Assembly (NCBI RefSeq): GCF_036588685.1
Contig: NC_086383.1
Coordinates: 62,013,448-62,077,447 of the forward strand
Reading direction: 5' to 3'
From: Mytilus trossulus
Lineage: Eukaryota; Mollusca; Bivalvia; Mytilida; Mytilidae
DNA: 64,000 nt
Made by a program: the position numbers and the translations under genes. Shown one piece after another: positions 43,315-55,000 of the stretch. Every line of letters begins with the position of its first letter. Positions within the stretch are counted from its first letter, which is position 1. A model generated the notes under the pieces. It saw only the letters and a list, made by a program, of their open reading frames with translations, was not told where the DNA came from and did no database searches.

Positions 43315-43440
43315 TCTTCGAAGTCTTAAAAATTTGATAATATCTGAGGAAGTGCGTAAAGTGAAATTTAGTTTTCACTTAGAGAGACTTAATTGTTAGC
43401 CTTCACTGAAGATATTATATGATAATTTAATTTCATTTTT
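43315..43440 (-). repeat. Promoter-flank repeat (segment E), copy upstream of CTL-C
   Basis: Block with CTTCGAAGTCTTAAAAATTT, GAGGAAGTGCGTAAAGTG and TTCACTGAAGATATTATA. In CTL-B the same block also sits directly 5' of the TATA box. Confidence 0.55.
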
Positions 43441-44299
43441 GTTCCTTTCTTTTTTAAATTTGTTTAATTTGTTTAATTTGTTTGTGATTTATCTTTTAAT
43501 AAAGTATTTTTTTCTGTTGTATTGAATTTTGATATACCGCAAAGAGCCTTTTGTCAACTTCAATTAGTGTACGATATAGTGGGTAAGTAAAAGACAAGTA
43601 AGGAGGTTCGCTACTCAGTTTCAAAATAACAAGATTCTCATAACACTAGTATATATTGATAGGGGATTAATAAAAAAAATATATATATATATATATAGAT
43701 AGATAGATGAATATGCTTGTTTTAGAGATATTAGACATTGAAATTTTGTCGAGGTAAATGTTTTCAGTGATTTTTCATAGCTTTATCATTGACAAGGTAA
43801 AATTCTCGAAAACTGTTAAAAAATAACAAGGATTTTAAAAAATATTTACAGATGACTTATAATTATACATGTAAAAGATTTATAAAAAGAAAAATAGGGG
43901 TCAATGGGCAAAATATGTTAAGTCAATCAAATGGAAAAAACAGATAAACCGAAAATCTGACAAAAATCACAAAACATGACAAGCGAATACACTAACTCGT
44001 ATGTAGACAACAGTAACTAATCGATTATTAAAGCTGAATAATTGTTTTAGAAGATATAAATCAACGTAACGACAAGACATACGATAAGCGTCTTCTGCTA
44101 TGCATGTTTTATCTTCCATGTGAATCCGCACTCTATCAAAATGTGAATCCACACTCTATCTTTCATGTGAATCCACACTCCATCAAAATAAAGTGTCATA
44201 GTCGTTGGATGGGGGGGGGGGATGATTGAACTAAAAATCAAATAACCATTCTTATGCATAAAGATCTTAGACTGCGAAACAAATGACGCTTTTTTATAT

Positions 44300-44645
44300 T
44301 AATCGTTAGGTTTTTTAATGGGTAAAACCGAGATTTCAATTTTGATATTTGCTATGTCTTCGTAAATAACTTAGTTAACATGGTTAACAACGGGGGTGTT
44401 AAGACAAACCCCATTTTTTCCTTCAAACAAATTCTAGACAAGAATTTGCCCATAATGCAATTTTAGAATTTCCTTAATTACCAGGTAGTGTGAACAATTC
44501 TTTGAAGACTTAAAATTTGATGTTATCGTTTACTTTAAGTCCTGTCGTAGGAAGTGCTTTTAAATTGTAGTTTTATTTCCACTTAGCAAGATGCAATCGC
44601 TTGTCTTAAAGGAAGATATTTTACTTTTATTTCATATCCTGACAT
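44300..44645 (-). repeat. Array segments A and E without a promoter core
   Basis: ATCGTTAGG...GGGTAAAACCGAGATTTCA (segment A, about 44304) and TTTGAAGACTTAAAATTTG... (segment E, about 44505) occur 200 bp apart; the TATA/first-exon segment between them is missing. A poly-G run at 44212-44221 lies just outside. Confidence 0.5.
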
Positions 44646-44706
44646 ATTACGGAAGCCTTATAAGGCCATACTTATTTACTTTTTCCAATTTTATATGACA
44701 CATTAT

Positions 44707-45060
44707 TTATTTGATATCACACAATTTTAATTCGATATAAAAAACATTAATTTGATATAGCAAATTATTAATTGTATATAACAAATTATTAATTTTATAT
44801 AACAAATTACTAATTTGATATAACAAATAATTAATTTGATATAACAAATAATTAATTTGATATAACAAATAATTAATTTGATATAACAAATAATCAATTT
44901 GATATAACGAATAATTAATTTGATATTACAAATTTTAATTCGATATAACAAATTATATATTTAATATAACAGATTATAAATTTAACTTAACAAATTATAA
45001 TTATTTGATACAACAATTTATTAGTTTGATATAGCAAAAAAGGAAATTTGATATGTCAAA
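44707..45060. repeat. 21-bp minisatellite, left array
   Basis: About 16 units of AATTAATTTGATATAACAAAT, most regular at 44806-44915 and decaying on both sides. Its strand-swapped version forms the array at 45490-45775. Because 21 is divisible by three, it produces open frames of heptapeptide repeats (LLYQINY) that are not evidence of a gene. Confidence 0.9.
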
Positions 45061-45489
45061 TTACTTATGCATGGATTGGAAGGAGATTATCGTTTTAAAG
45101 AGGGGAAAACATTTGTTTTATCCTTACATTTTCCTTTGTTCCTAAAAACATCAACACCACAATAGAACTCTTGTTTTCGCTTCGACCTGAAATATGCAAT
45201 ATAAAATGATCAAATAGACACCCCCTTTTCTCTCTTATATTTGTTTGTTTTAAGGCACTAGGTCCCATATACGAAATTAAGAATATAATCCCGAAAACTG
45301 TCTGAAATAGGGAAAGAGGAGGAGGCTTGGTAATAAAAATATTAAACCTGTAAATTGAATTTTATAATGCATTTCATATTGGTCATCTGACGTCAGAGAA
45401 ACAATCAATTAATACACACAATTCGCCAGTTCGGGTTATGCAACTTTTAATAAAAAAAAATTTTTATAAATCACAATATTTGTAGATAA

Positions 45490-45775
45490 ATTCACAATTT
45501 TTTATATCAAATTGATAATTTGTTATATCAAATTGATAATTTGTTATATCAAATTGATAATTTGTTATATCAAATTGATAATTTGTTATATCAAATTGAT
45601 AATCTAATATATCAAATTGATAATCTAATATATCAAATTGATAATCTAATATATCAAATTGATAATCTAATATATCAAATTGATAATCTAATATATAAAA
45701 TAGATAATCTATCATATCAAAAAAAATAATTTTTATATCAAAATCGGAAATCTGTTATATCAAATGGATAATTAT
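45490..45775. repeat. 21-bp minisatellite, right array (inverted)
   Basis: About 12 units of ATCAAATTGATAATTTGTTAT; a sub-block (about 45600-45700) has a variant ending AATCTAATAT. It is the reverse complement class of the left array, 430 bp away. Confidence 0.9.
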
Positions 45776-45889
45776 TGAATCAGATTTAAAATAAAAGTAA
45801 AATCACAAAAATACTGAGCTCCGAGTAAAATTCAAAACGGAAAGTCCCTTATAAATCAAGTTAATAAAATTTGCTTTTATATTATACTT

Positions 45890-46060
45890 CAAAAACTCTA
45901 GTGTTCTGCGGACATTTAACACTTGATTACATTGTCTACTTTAGAAGTCCTTAAAAATCTATTATTGACTAGGAAGTGCGTAAAGTGTAATTGTGATTTC
46001 TTAGAAAGATGCAAACGTTATCCTTCACCGAAGATATTATATGATAATTTCATATCATGG
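45890..46060 (-). repeat. Promoter-flank repeat (segment E), isolated copy
   Basis: CTTTAGAAGTCCTTAAAAATCT, AGGAAGTGCGTAAAGTGTAA and TTCACCGAAGATATTATATG. No promoter core accompanies it. Confidence 0.5.
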
Positions 46061-46521
46061 ATGATTGTTCAAAATCGGAAGGAAAACTGTTGACAAAATT
46101 TTAAAGAACAATCATGAAGACTTCGTTGATTACGATTATCTTTCAAGCTATAACATTGACACAACTGTTGATGTCATCTGGCCATGATTTGCAAGGCTCT
46201 ATGACCAGAAATAGAAAGACAAATTTGAGCACAATGATTTCAATAAACTCCGTGTAAGTAAAACAAACAGACAAATGCTAGCTCAGCCAAACTTCCTCCT
46301 TTGGAATCAACTTTCCTTCAACATATTCTGCATTTTAGGCCAGTATTTGGACCTCTTTAAATTTTGCACAGCCACTACAGCAGTGTCCTCTAGACAAAAG
46401 TCAACAGATTACTAATATGAATTACTTTCTACCTGCAAAGGTATATCTTTGTCCTCCAAAAGCGGTTTTAGATTTGAACAAAATCTGTGTTGCACCGAAC
46501 TTTGTCCATGTCAGGGAAGTG

Positions 46522-47210
46522 AGGTAGCAATACACAGTTAGAAGTGTTAGTTTCGCATTTTGGCCCCTGTGAAATTATAAGATAAAAGAGAAAGACAAGT
46601 TATAAGTATCTGAAAATGAAGAAAAATAAAATTTGATGCTTTGAGAGTGGTTTTAATTGAAAGGTATGATTCCAGAGAAGAGATTGAACCCTGGTTTGCT
46701 TAGTAGAAATGTAGTTTTCGGGTCTAAATTCATATCCGGTCCACCAATGACTCTAAAACTATATCAGCATTTGTTGACTGTTTTTCAAAGGTGAAAATTT
46801 GCCTCGATCTTTTGAAAGGTAATTTGCGGGAAAAGGAGCAGGAAGACCCCCAATTTTTTTTTGGTTTTTTTAAAAGGGCTATCATTCAGTGTTTAAACAA
46901 TGTATGTCTGATATTCATTGAAATTTTATAAAATGGATATTTTTAAGCCTGTACGGGGGTGTCCAACAGCAGTTTTTAAGAAAAAAATAGAAAACAAACA
47001 CCAAATGTTTCCATGGATACTGAACTTGTACAATTTTGTTTTAAGTGTTTGTTTACAGATTTGAAATCTGCTGAGAAATAGGATTCTAAATCTGTATACA
47101 TGTTTTGGTATTCTTGTAGCATTGGCTATATCCATTTCAAAATGCATGCACATGTTCTTGAACTTAAAGACCAAATTTCAGCTTCATTTGCTAACTGTGT
47201 ATTGCTACCT
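46522..47210. mobile_element. Candidate small TIR element
   Basis: AGGTAGCAATACACAGTTAG (46522-46541) is exactly reverse-complemented at 47191-47210, with weaker pairing inward (GAAGCTGAAATTTGG-like). The 689-bp span has no transposase. The open frames inside it (46926-47174, 47122-47346) show no family resemblance. Confidence 0.45.
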
Positions 47211-47899
47211 GAAGCTTGCGGTAATGCTAACATACATGCGTAATGAATCCGCAAACGATGACGAAGAAAATGACGCATATATACAGCTAAGATCATTGTT
47301 TACACTGTCTTATTGTATCCATTTGATTACAGCTTATCCATATTAAATGAAAACTAGAGCTATTGTATGTAGCTTTTCAAAGACAAGTTATATTAGGCCT
47401 AGGGTCTTGATCAATTTTAAATAACAACATTGGCAAGTATCATTTATATCAATCATTTCCCTAAAAATATGATTTGTCCACATATTTTTATCAAGTTGAC
47501 TATGATATTTTTCTAGCTATAACTTATCTACAAATACACATTATTTATTCATCCTTTCACAGATACTAATTTTCCCAAAATATACATACCTTTGAATGCA
47601 AAATTAAAAACATTGTTTCTGAGATAGAATTTCCTTTTTTAAGAAAGAACAATTATTGAAATTATTTGATAAACTGGTGTTTTATAGTTTAGAAAACAAT
47701 TCTGTTATATGCTGTAGTGAAAATAACAAGGGATATGAACGTTTATTGATGCAAAAAGGTCAAATCCACTATTACATTTGCTAAAGCACCCCTCGTGTTG
47801 CATAAACCCAGTAAGAAGTCTCAGATAGCCATAACCCATAATTTTGCAGATACACTTACATGTAACCTTATTTTTTTTAGCATTTAGTAATTAATTTCG

Positions 47900-48270
47900 A
47901 ATAAATATTTCAAATTCTTCTGCCTTTTATGAAAGATGACAAATGCAGAGCAATCTTTTTCATACCAAATATTCAAATCGCAAATATGTGTACGTTAAGA
48001 ACAAATATTTCTGATTTGCGGGCATATGCAACATTTATTTTCTTAAGTTTCAGGTTTGTGTTATTTATGAAAACGAAATCATTGATGAAAATGTTGCTAT
48101 GTTGAAATCCTGTGATGTGTGTGGAGAGACGGCCAAACTATCAGTATGTTATAGTCACCTTTTCATGCGTCCGAAGCGATCTGTTTAAAATACCATATTT
48201 TAAAATTAGAAGCCACAATTTGAAGTCTTTCGTACCCTTTGACACACTTTGGAAAACCTATCAATTGGAT
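47900..48270 (+). repeat. Duplicated intergenic module M, copy 2 (partial)
   Basis: Aligns with the last third of copy 1: GCCTTTTATG, AATGCAGAGCAATCTT, GTTGAAATCC, TGTGTGGAGAGACGG and TTTGACACAC. The piece at about 48095-48145 reads like a half zinc finger in one frame (see findings). Confidence 0.5.
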
Positions 48271-48703
48271 TTATGGTTATTTTCGTTATGAATATAAATG
48301 CAATATTTAGAGTTGCATTTATCTAACAACAGACATTCAATTAAAACCAAAACGATCAATAAACATGAAACTCGTTAAAAAGAATAATTTCCAAGAATTT
48401 TATTTTAAATCACATATATGGCGCAACTACGAAGAGTAACAAAAAAGCAAGACATATAAAGAATCCATTCCATGTAAAATAGAAAACAATAAGGGCCAAG
48501 AATAGGTGGTGTGCGTCTTCTTCGATTTTCAGTATACACATTGACCTAGTGTTGAAGGAATGGCCTTGCATACATAGGAGAAGAATTAATACACTATAAA
48601 TTTCAAAATTAAGACGAGCATAAACCTTAAACATATGGAAACTGTGAACAGTCTCAACACAGCAAAATAGGCAAAACTTTTTAATATTATAAAGAAAAAA
48701 CAA

Positions 48704-49690
48704 GGAGATGGGTAATCAATCAATGAAAAAAATAAGTACAGTCACAACAAATAACACGTCTAGCAAGGTTCATTTGACATCAACCTCATATTCATTATTC
48801 ATTGGTTAAAACTCCCATTTCATAAATACTGGCGTTAGGAATAATTGCAAAGTTTTATATTGTTGTCTGGAAGGATTCAGATAATTTGTTCTTGGATTTA
48901 TTGTATATAGCTCTCTGACGGGTGTCTTACGGAATATCGAGAAAAAAATGGTGAAAGAATGCCTTACGGTTGTTTAGAATTGAGATCGGATCATGAAGGA
49001 AATATAAAACTGTCTGTAAAAATGGTTCATTATTATGATCAGTTTCTGAAAAAAATCAAAACTACAAAAGGCAGATTGCTCTCGACATGTCAATGACATT
49101 AGATATGTAAACAAACAAGCCTTTTTTCATAATTCGACTGACTTTTTGATGTTTCTTACAGTTATTTTGGGTAAGCATAATCAAAAGTTTTGCAAAAATG
49201 AAATTTCTTCAAAACATTACTTTTCAGGACGTGAAATATCGCGTTCTGCTTTCTCAAGATTGTGAGGGAATAGAAAGATCTGATGCTACGGAAACGTTTA
49301 AATTATTATTAATAATAAATAATTGAAATTTTGAGTTGGATTAGCAAATATTGATTTCTTCTGTTGATGTGTAACTTAGCCGATTATGTTCTATTCTCAA
49401 TCTTAATTAGTATAAGATATCAAAACTTATGAAGGACGGACAAATAGACTGATATTGCTATAAAGCATATAGTCGGTTTGGTATTATAAGATATTCAGAT
49501 CATATGGCATTGAGCGATTTCACTTCAAGCTGAGCATCATGCGCAATCGATCGCATATTTCTTTTTTTTTCGTATTACACAGTATTATTAAGAAAGTAGA
49601 ATCATTTTGGCAGACATTATTTTTTAAGTAAAATTTAATACAATTAATTACATTCACGATCACAAACCATTGCTCCCATTGATGTATTCT
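48704..49690. other. Spacer, nothing identified
   Basis: AT-rich, no exon, repeat family or hairpin I can support. Confidence 0.4.
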
Positions 49691-50058
49691 ATTTTGGATT
49701 GATCGTTAGGCACCTGCATGGCTCGCACCGATTTTCAAATTGATCTTTGCTATGCCTTCGTAAAATCATTATTATAGGTAATCAAGAGAAAAACTAGAAA
49801 ACGATTTATAATATCCACTTCGTCAATACTTATATTTAAATAAATACTCGAATATTGTAAGTTATGACGTGAACTTATTCGTAAAAAAATATATTACACG
49901 AGTCTACCTGTGTAAAAAAGAATATTTCTCTCAATGAAACAATATGTTATAGATTGAAAGTTCCCCCTCCGCCAATACTTATATATGATTAAATACTTGA
50001 GTATTGTAAGTTATGACGTTAACTTATTCGTAAAACGCTATATCTTATGAGTACTCAC

Positions 50059-50163
50059 GTAATACAAGTTAGAAATTATTAATTTATAATAAAACAGATT
50101 CTTCCCTGTTCACTGACGCAAGGTCGGGTATATATTAATTTAAAACAGTGCATACGTTTATAT
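50059..50163 (-). promoter_or_regulatory. Orphan promoter and untranslated exon
   Basis: The first unit of the array keeps TATAAA (50158-50163, in CTATATAAACG), the TTCACTGACGC core and an intact GTGAGT donor (50053-50058). No lectin coding exon lies between it and the CTL-C promoter at 43.2 kb, so a transcript from here would have to be non-coding or splice into CTL-C. Confidence 0.45.
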
Positions 50164-50529
50164 AGTTTTTGAAGAGGTCATAAAATGTCAATATATTATT
50201 TTTCTTCGAAGACTTCAAATTTAATTTAATTTTTATTCTATTTGTTTTTAATTTGTTTAATTTGTTTGTGAAATAACTTTTTATGCTGCATGCTTTTTTT
50301 TTTCTGTTGTATTGAAGTTTATTTCATGATATTGCAAAGGGCCAAAGGTGTTATTCCTTGTATCACAATCAAGTAGTGTTCGATGTAGTGAGTAAGTAAA
50401 ACGAAAATAATAGCTATATATGTAGCTAGGCAACAGTAGATGGTCGATTTTCAAATCTAAATAATCGAAAAAGATATTAATCAATTAAACAACAAGATGA
50501 CGTCTCCTGTCATGCATGTAATTTCCAAA

Positions 50530-50665
50530 CAATGGGTGAACCTAGTCTTTGCTCATTGTTGAAGGCCGCATACTGACTTATATTTGTTAATATCTGTGTC
50601 ATTTTGGTCTATCTTGGACAGTTGTCTCAATGGCAATCATTCCACATCTTGCTTTTTTTTATATT
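50530..50665 (+). repeat. 3' part of repeat family R2
   Basis: TTGAAGGCCGCATACTGACT, GTGTCATTTTGGTCT and CATTCCACATCTTGC plus a T run; inserted within the promoter array. Confidence 0.6.
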
Positions 50666-51827
50666 AAAAATCAAATACCTATTCCTATGCATAAAGATCT
50701 TAGACTTCCATTTTCTTTTTTTCGTAAAGTCATTGGATGGGTCAATGCAAGACTTTGAATTTAATATTTGTTATGTCTTATAGACTATATAGAAATGAAA
50801 GTACCCACAAAGCATCATTAAAATGTCCTTCATTACCCGATAGTGCGAATCAGTTTTAACATTTTCTCAAGTGTCTATCTATCAGGCTAGAGATTTTGCG
50901 CATGTTTAACTCAGTCTTTACTTATATAAGGATAAATAATTGATCATTGTAAGTTATGTCGTTTGCATATTTAATGAATGGCTAATATCAATTTTGGATT
51001 TATTGAACCATAAAACTAATTTTTGATTCTTCACATTGAATAATTCACATTGAATAATTCCCTTGAAGTTGGCTTGAGATTAAGTTGACTTTAGATGAGT
51101 TTTGCTATTTATTTTAGGTATTTTTGACATAAAGCTTTTCAATGGTTTCGGTACTTATCAAATATTTGGCTTTGAGCGTTTCTGATGAAGGCAAATTCAG
51201 ATATGCGCGTCGGACGGAAGAAATTTTAAACGTGTTGTTTTCAATTTTTTAAACAAGAACTTTCCTATTTCAAATAAGATTTTTTTCAGTTCTCTTTAAC
51301 AATGAGTTCCTTTCTTTTCACTGTCTTCATGATTGGCATAATATATATATATCAATTCAGATTTTAAAGTTCTTATAATTTTGAAATATATTTTTCTTTG
51401 AAGACTCAAAATTTGATTTCATCGTCTACTTCAGAAGTCCTTAATAATCTATTATTGTCTAAGGAAGTACGTAAAGTGTAATTTTAATTTTCACTTAGAA
51501 AGACTTCCTCGTTAGACTTCACTTCAGATATTTAATTATAATTAAATTAAATTTCATTTTGTTCTATTCTTTTTTAGATTTGTTTTATTTGTTTATATTT
51601 TAGTGATATATCTTTTTATAATGCATGCTTTTTTTCTTTTGTTTTGAATTTTCATGATAGCACAACGGACCCGATGTATTTTGTCAATTATTGTACGATA
51701 TATTGGGTAGGTAAAAACCAATTAAGAAGGTTTTCTTTTCAGTCTTGAAAAAAACAACCTTTTCAATAAACTAAATTTCATTGAAAGGGGATTAATAAAA
51801 GAATTAAAAAAGCAAACGTAATAGCCT

Positions 51828-52012
51828 GTAATTCAGTGGTTGTCGTTTGTTTATGTGTTACATATTTGTTTTTCGTTCATTTTTTTTTTACATAAATGAG
51901 GCCGTTAGTTTTCTCGCTTGAATTGTTTTACATTGTCTTATTGGGGCCTTTTATAGCTGACTATATGCGGTATGGGTTTTGCTCATTGTTGAAGGCCGTA
52001 TGGTGTACAATT
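51828..52012 (+). repeat. 5' part of repeat family R2
   Basis: GCCTGTAATTCAGTGGTTG, GTTACATATTTGTTTTTCG, GGTATGGGTTTTGC and GAAGGCCGTATGGTG; the usual end is missing. Open frame 51896-52165 is due to it. Confidence 0.62.
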
Positions 52013-55000
52013 CTGGATTTACTGAAGATATATATTCATCTATTACTGTGTTACTCTGTTTTGGGAAATAAACTATTTACTGCAATATCATCTGATCCTG
52101 CTTATCCTCTACGCATAAATGAACTTCCACCAGCTGCTGCCTTAAATGAACTTAAACGAAACTAACAGCAACAAAAGTATAGCGAACTTTTACTGTAACT
52201 GTTGGAGTTTCTAATAATTTAGACATTCGTCCTAAACTATGTGCTATTTTTTTTTTTTAAATTGAACTTCAATTTGTCAGTGCATCGTGAGCATATCTGG
52301 CTGGCTGTAATGTAATGTTGTATAGATATGTATCTGTTGTAAAAATACAAGTTGCACTATAATAAATCATTCATTAATTCATAGTATAACAATTTTAATA
52401 AAATCTTGTGACATTTCCTAAAATGTCTGTCTATCAGGATTAGACAGTCTGTGCAATATTTTTACTACAATCCCACATCTGTCAATACATATGTATAAAT
52501 AAATATTTGGACATTGTAAGTTAAGTCGTTCACTTACTCGTAAAATAATGATCAACCAATATGTTAAACAAGAATTCCTCTATTACATATAAGAAATATT
52601 TTATTTTCTACAGTTCTCTTACACACTGGATTCATCTCTCTTCATTGACGTTATGATTGGCAAATATCAATCCAAGGATTTTTACAAAATGTAATTTTAT
52701 ATTGTACTTGAAGAGTTCTTAAAATTTTTAAAAATAATATCTATCAAAACTTCAAAATTGATTCTATTGTTTACTTGAGAAAGCCTTACAAATCTACAAT
52801 TGTAAAGTGCTTCAAGTTTCATTGTAATTGCCATTTAGAAGGACGCAATCGGTAGTCTTCACTGATGATACTTTATTAGAATTTTATATTATGAAATATT
52901 TCATTTTTTGCATTTTTTCCCTGTTTTATGGATTTTTTATGATAGAGTAAATGTCTTAAGATGTTTCCTTTTCTAACCTTCAATCTGTGTATGATATAGT
53001 TCGTAAGTAAGAGTACATAACTCGTGTTTTGAAAACAGCCGATTATCGACTTCAGATCCCTTAAATGGATAAAGAAAAGTAAAACTAAGGAAATTGAAAG
53101 AGACCGCGTGTGTTCAAAGTGCAAGCATCAGTCCGGAATAGGACACTATTGCATGGTATAAATTCTAAAGATCTTAGATCGTTGTTGAGTTGATACAAAG
53201 ACACATTATATCGGTCATTTGATTCAAGATGCCGGTCATTACAACTTAAACGACGATTAGGCTCCTGTAATAATAGAATATTAATAGGGTCCATCTTTTA
53301 ACATCGGGTTTTCACGGCCTCATTTTAAAAGAGCATTAATTCTTAATATATGTATATGATGTGACTGACCATAGCATAAAAAAATATGTAACGTCTGCTA
53401 TAATTTTAACCAGCAAATTAAAATTTGGCCTAATGTTATTAAAACATGTGCTATATTAGTCTTTAATCAATGCTTTATTAATGTTTTCTATTTTGTAGTT
53501 ATCGTTTGGTCATTGGATGGGTCAAACCGAGAATTTTAATACTCGTTCAAAAACAATTTACGATACAACAGAAGTATGAAAACAAACTATCATCTTCCTA
53601 CATCTGATCAATGGATTCCGTTATCTTCACTGACGCTAGGATGGGCTAAGATCAATTCAAGGAAGTTCGTATTAAGTGATTTCTTAATATTTGAACAACA
53701 ACAAAATTCTTCGAAGACTTCAAATTTAATTTTATCTTTTACTTCGGAAGTCCTTAACAATCTAGCATTGTCTTAGGAAGTGGTTAAAGTGTCACTTTAC
53801 TTTCCACTTTAAAGGCGCAATCGTTCGTCTTCTCTGAAGATATTTTATTCATATTTTAAATTTGTATAGCTTGTTTAATTTGTTTGTGATATACATATTT
53901 TTATAATGCATGCGTTTTTTCTGTTGTATTGATTTTTTTATGATAGAGTTAGTAGTATTTCCTTTTGTATGATATAGTTTGTATATAAGAGCATATAACT
54001 CGTGTTTAGAAAACAACAAATTATCTTTTTTGAGATCTCTTGATTCGATTGAGAGAAAAAAATAAGAAAAAAATGAGGGAATCAAAAGAGACCGGGCAAG
54101 CATTAGTCAGGAATAGGACACTGTCTGTAGATTTCTGATGTATAAAGATCTTAGACTACCACAACATGTCGCTACTGAGTTGACACACAGACATATTGTA
54201 TCGGTTATTTTATTCGAGATGGCGGCCATTACACCTTTAACAACGATGAGTCTCCTGTAATGATACGATAAGGATAATCTTTAAACTTCGACCTTTCAAT
54301 TCCTCATTTAAAATGAGAATTATTTTATCAAATTGACGGTTATGATGTAACTGACCATAGCAACATAAGATATTAAACTTATAAAGTTTTATACAAGTAA
54401 AATTTTAAAAAAATGGCATAATGTTATCAAAACATGTGCTATATAAGTCTTAAATCTATGCTCTATAAATGTTTTCTTTTTTTTAGTTATCGTTATGTCT
54501 TTGGATGGGTCAAACCGAGAATTTGAATTCTCATAAAAAACTAACTTAGTATACAACAAAAGTGTAAAGACAAACTACCATTTTCCTACAATGGAAAACT
54601 AAAAAAGAGGTTGTCCATAATTTATCATTAAAATTGTCTGATTACCAGATAGTCTGGACCTTTCTCAATAATTTCCTCTGACATTTCCTAAAGTGTCTGT
54701 CTATTAGGCTTAGAGATTCTGCGCATTTTATCAATTAGATTTCCCCCTCTTTCAAACTTATGTATGGATATTGTAATAAAAACCTTAGATATTATATACT
54801 ATGTCGTGAACTTTTACGTAAAGAATGGCAAATAAACATGTTAAACAAGAACGTCTCTAAGTTCTCTTAAACAATGGACTCCTCTCTCTTCACTGACGTT
54901 AGGATGGGCAAAGATCAATTCAAGGAAGTTCGTATTAACAGATTTCTTAATATTTCAAAATATTTTTTTTCTTCGAAAACTTCGAATTTATTTTTATAGT

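Noticed and set aside
44707..44951. Open frames of LLYQINY/ICYIKLI heptapeptide repeats on the minus strand (and the QIDNLLY/ILDYQFD frames at 45464-45729)
   Set aside because: They arise because the 21-bp minisatellite unit is a multiple of three and has no stop in those frames. Several frames are open at once, with no start context, splice signals or known repeat protein.
48410..48703. 97-aa minus-strand frame with CILKIEEDAHHLFLA
   Set aside because: It faintly recalls either CTLD exon 3 (L-V-K-I-E) or the IEDExHFL end of LINE polymerases, but cysteines, W and splice sites of the former are missing and the remainder fits neither well. Not supported as CTL-D exon 3.
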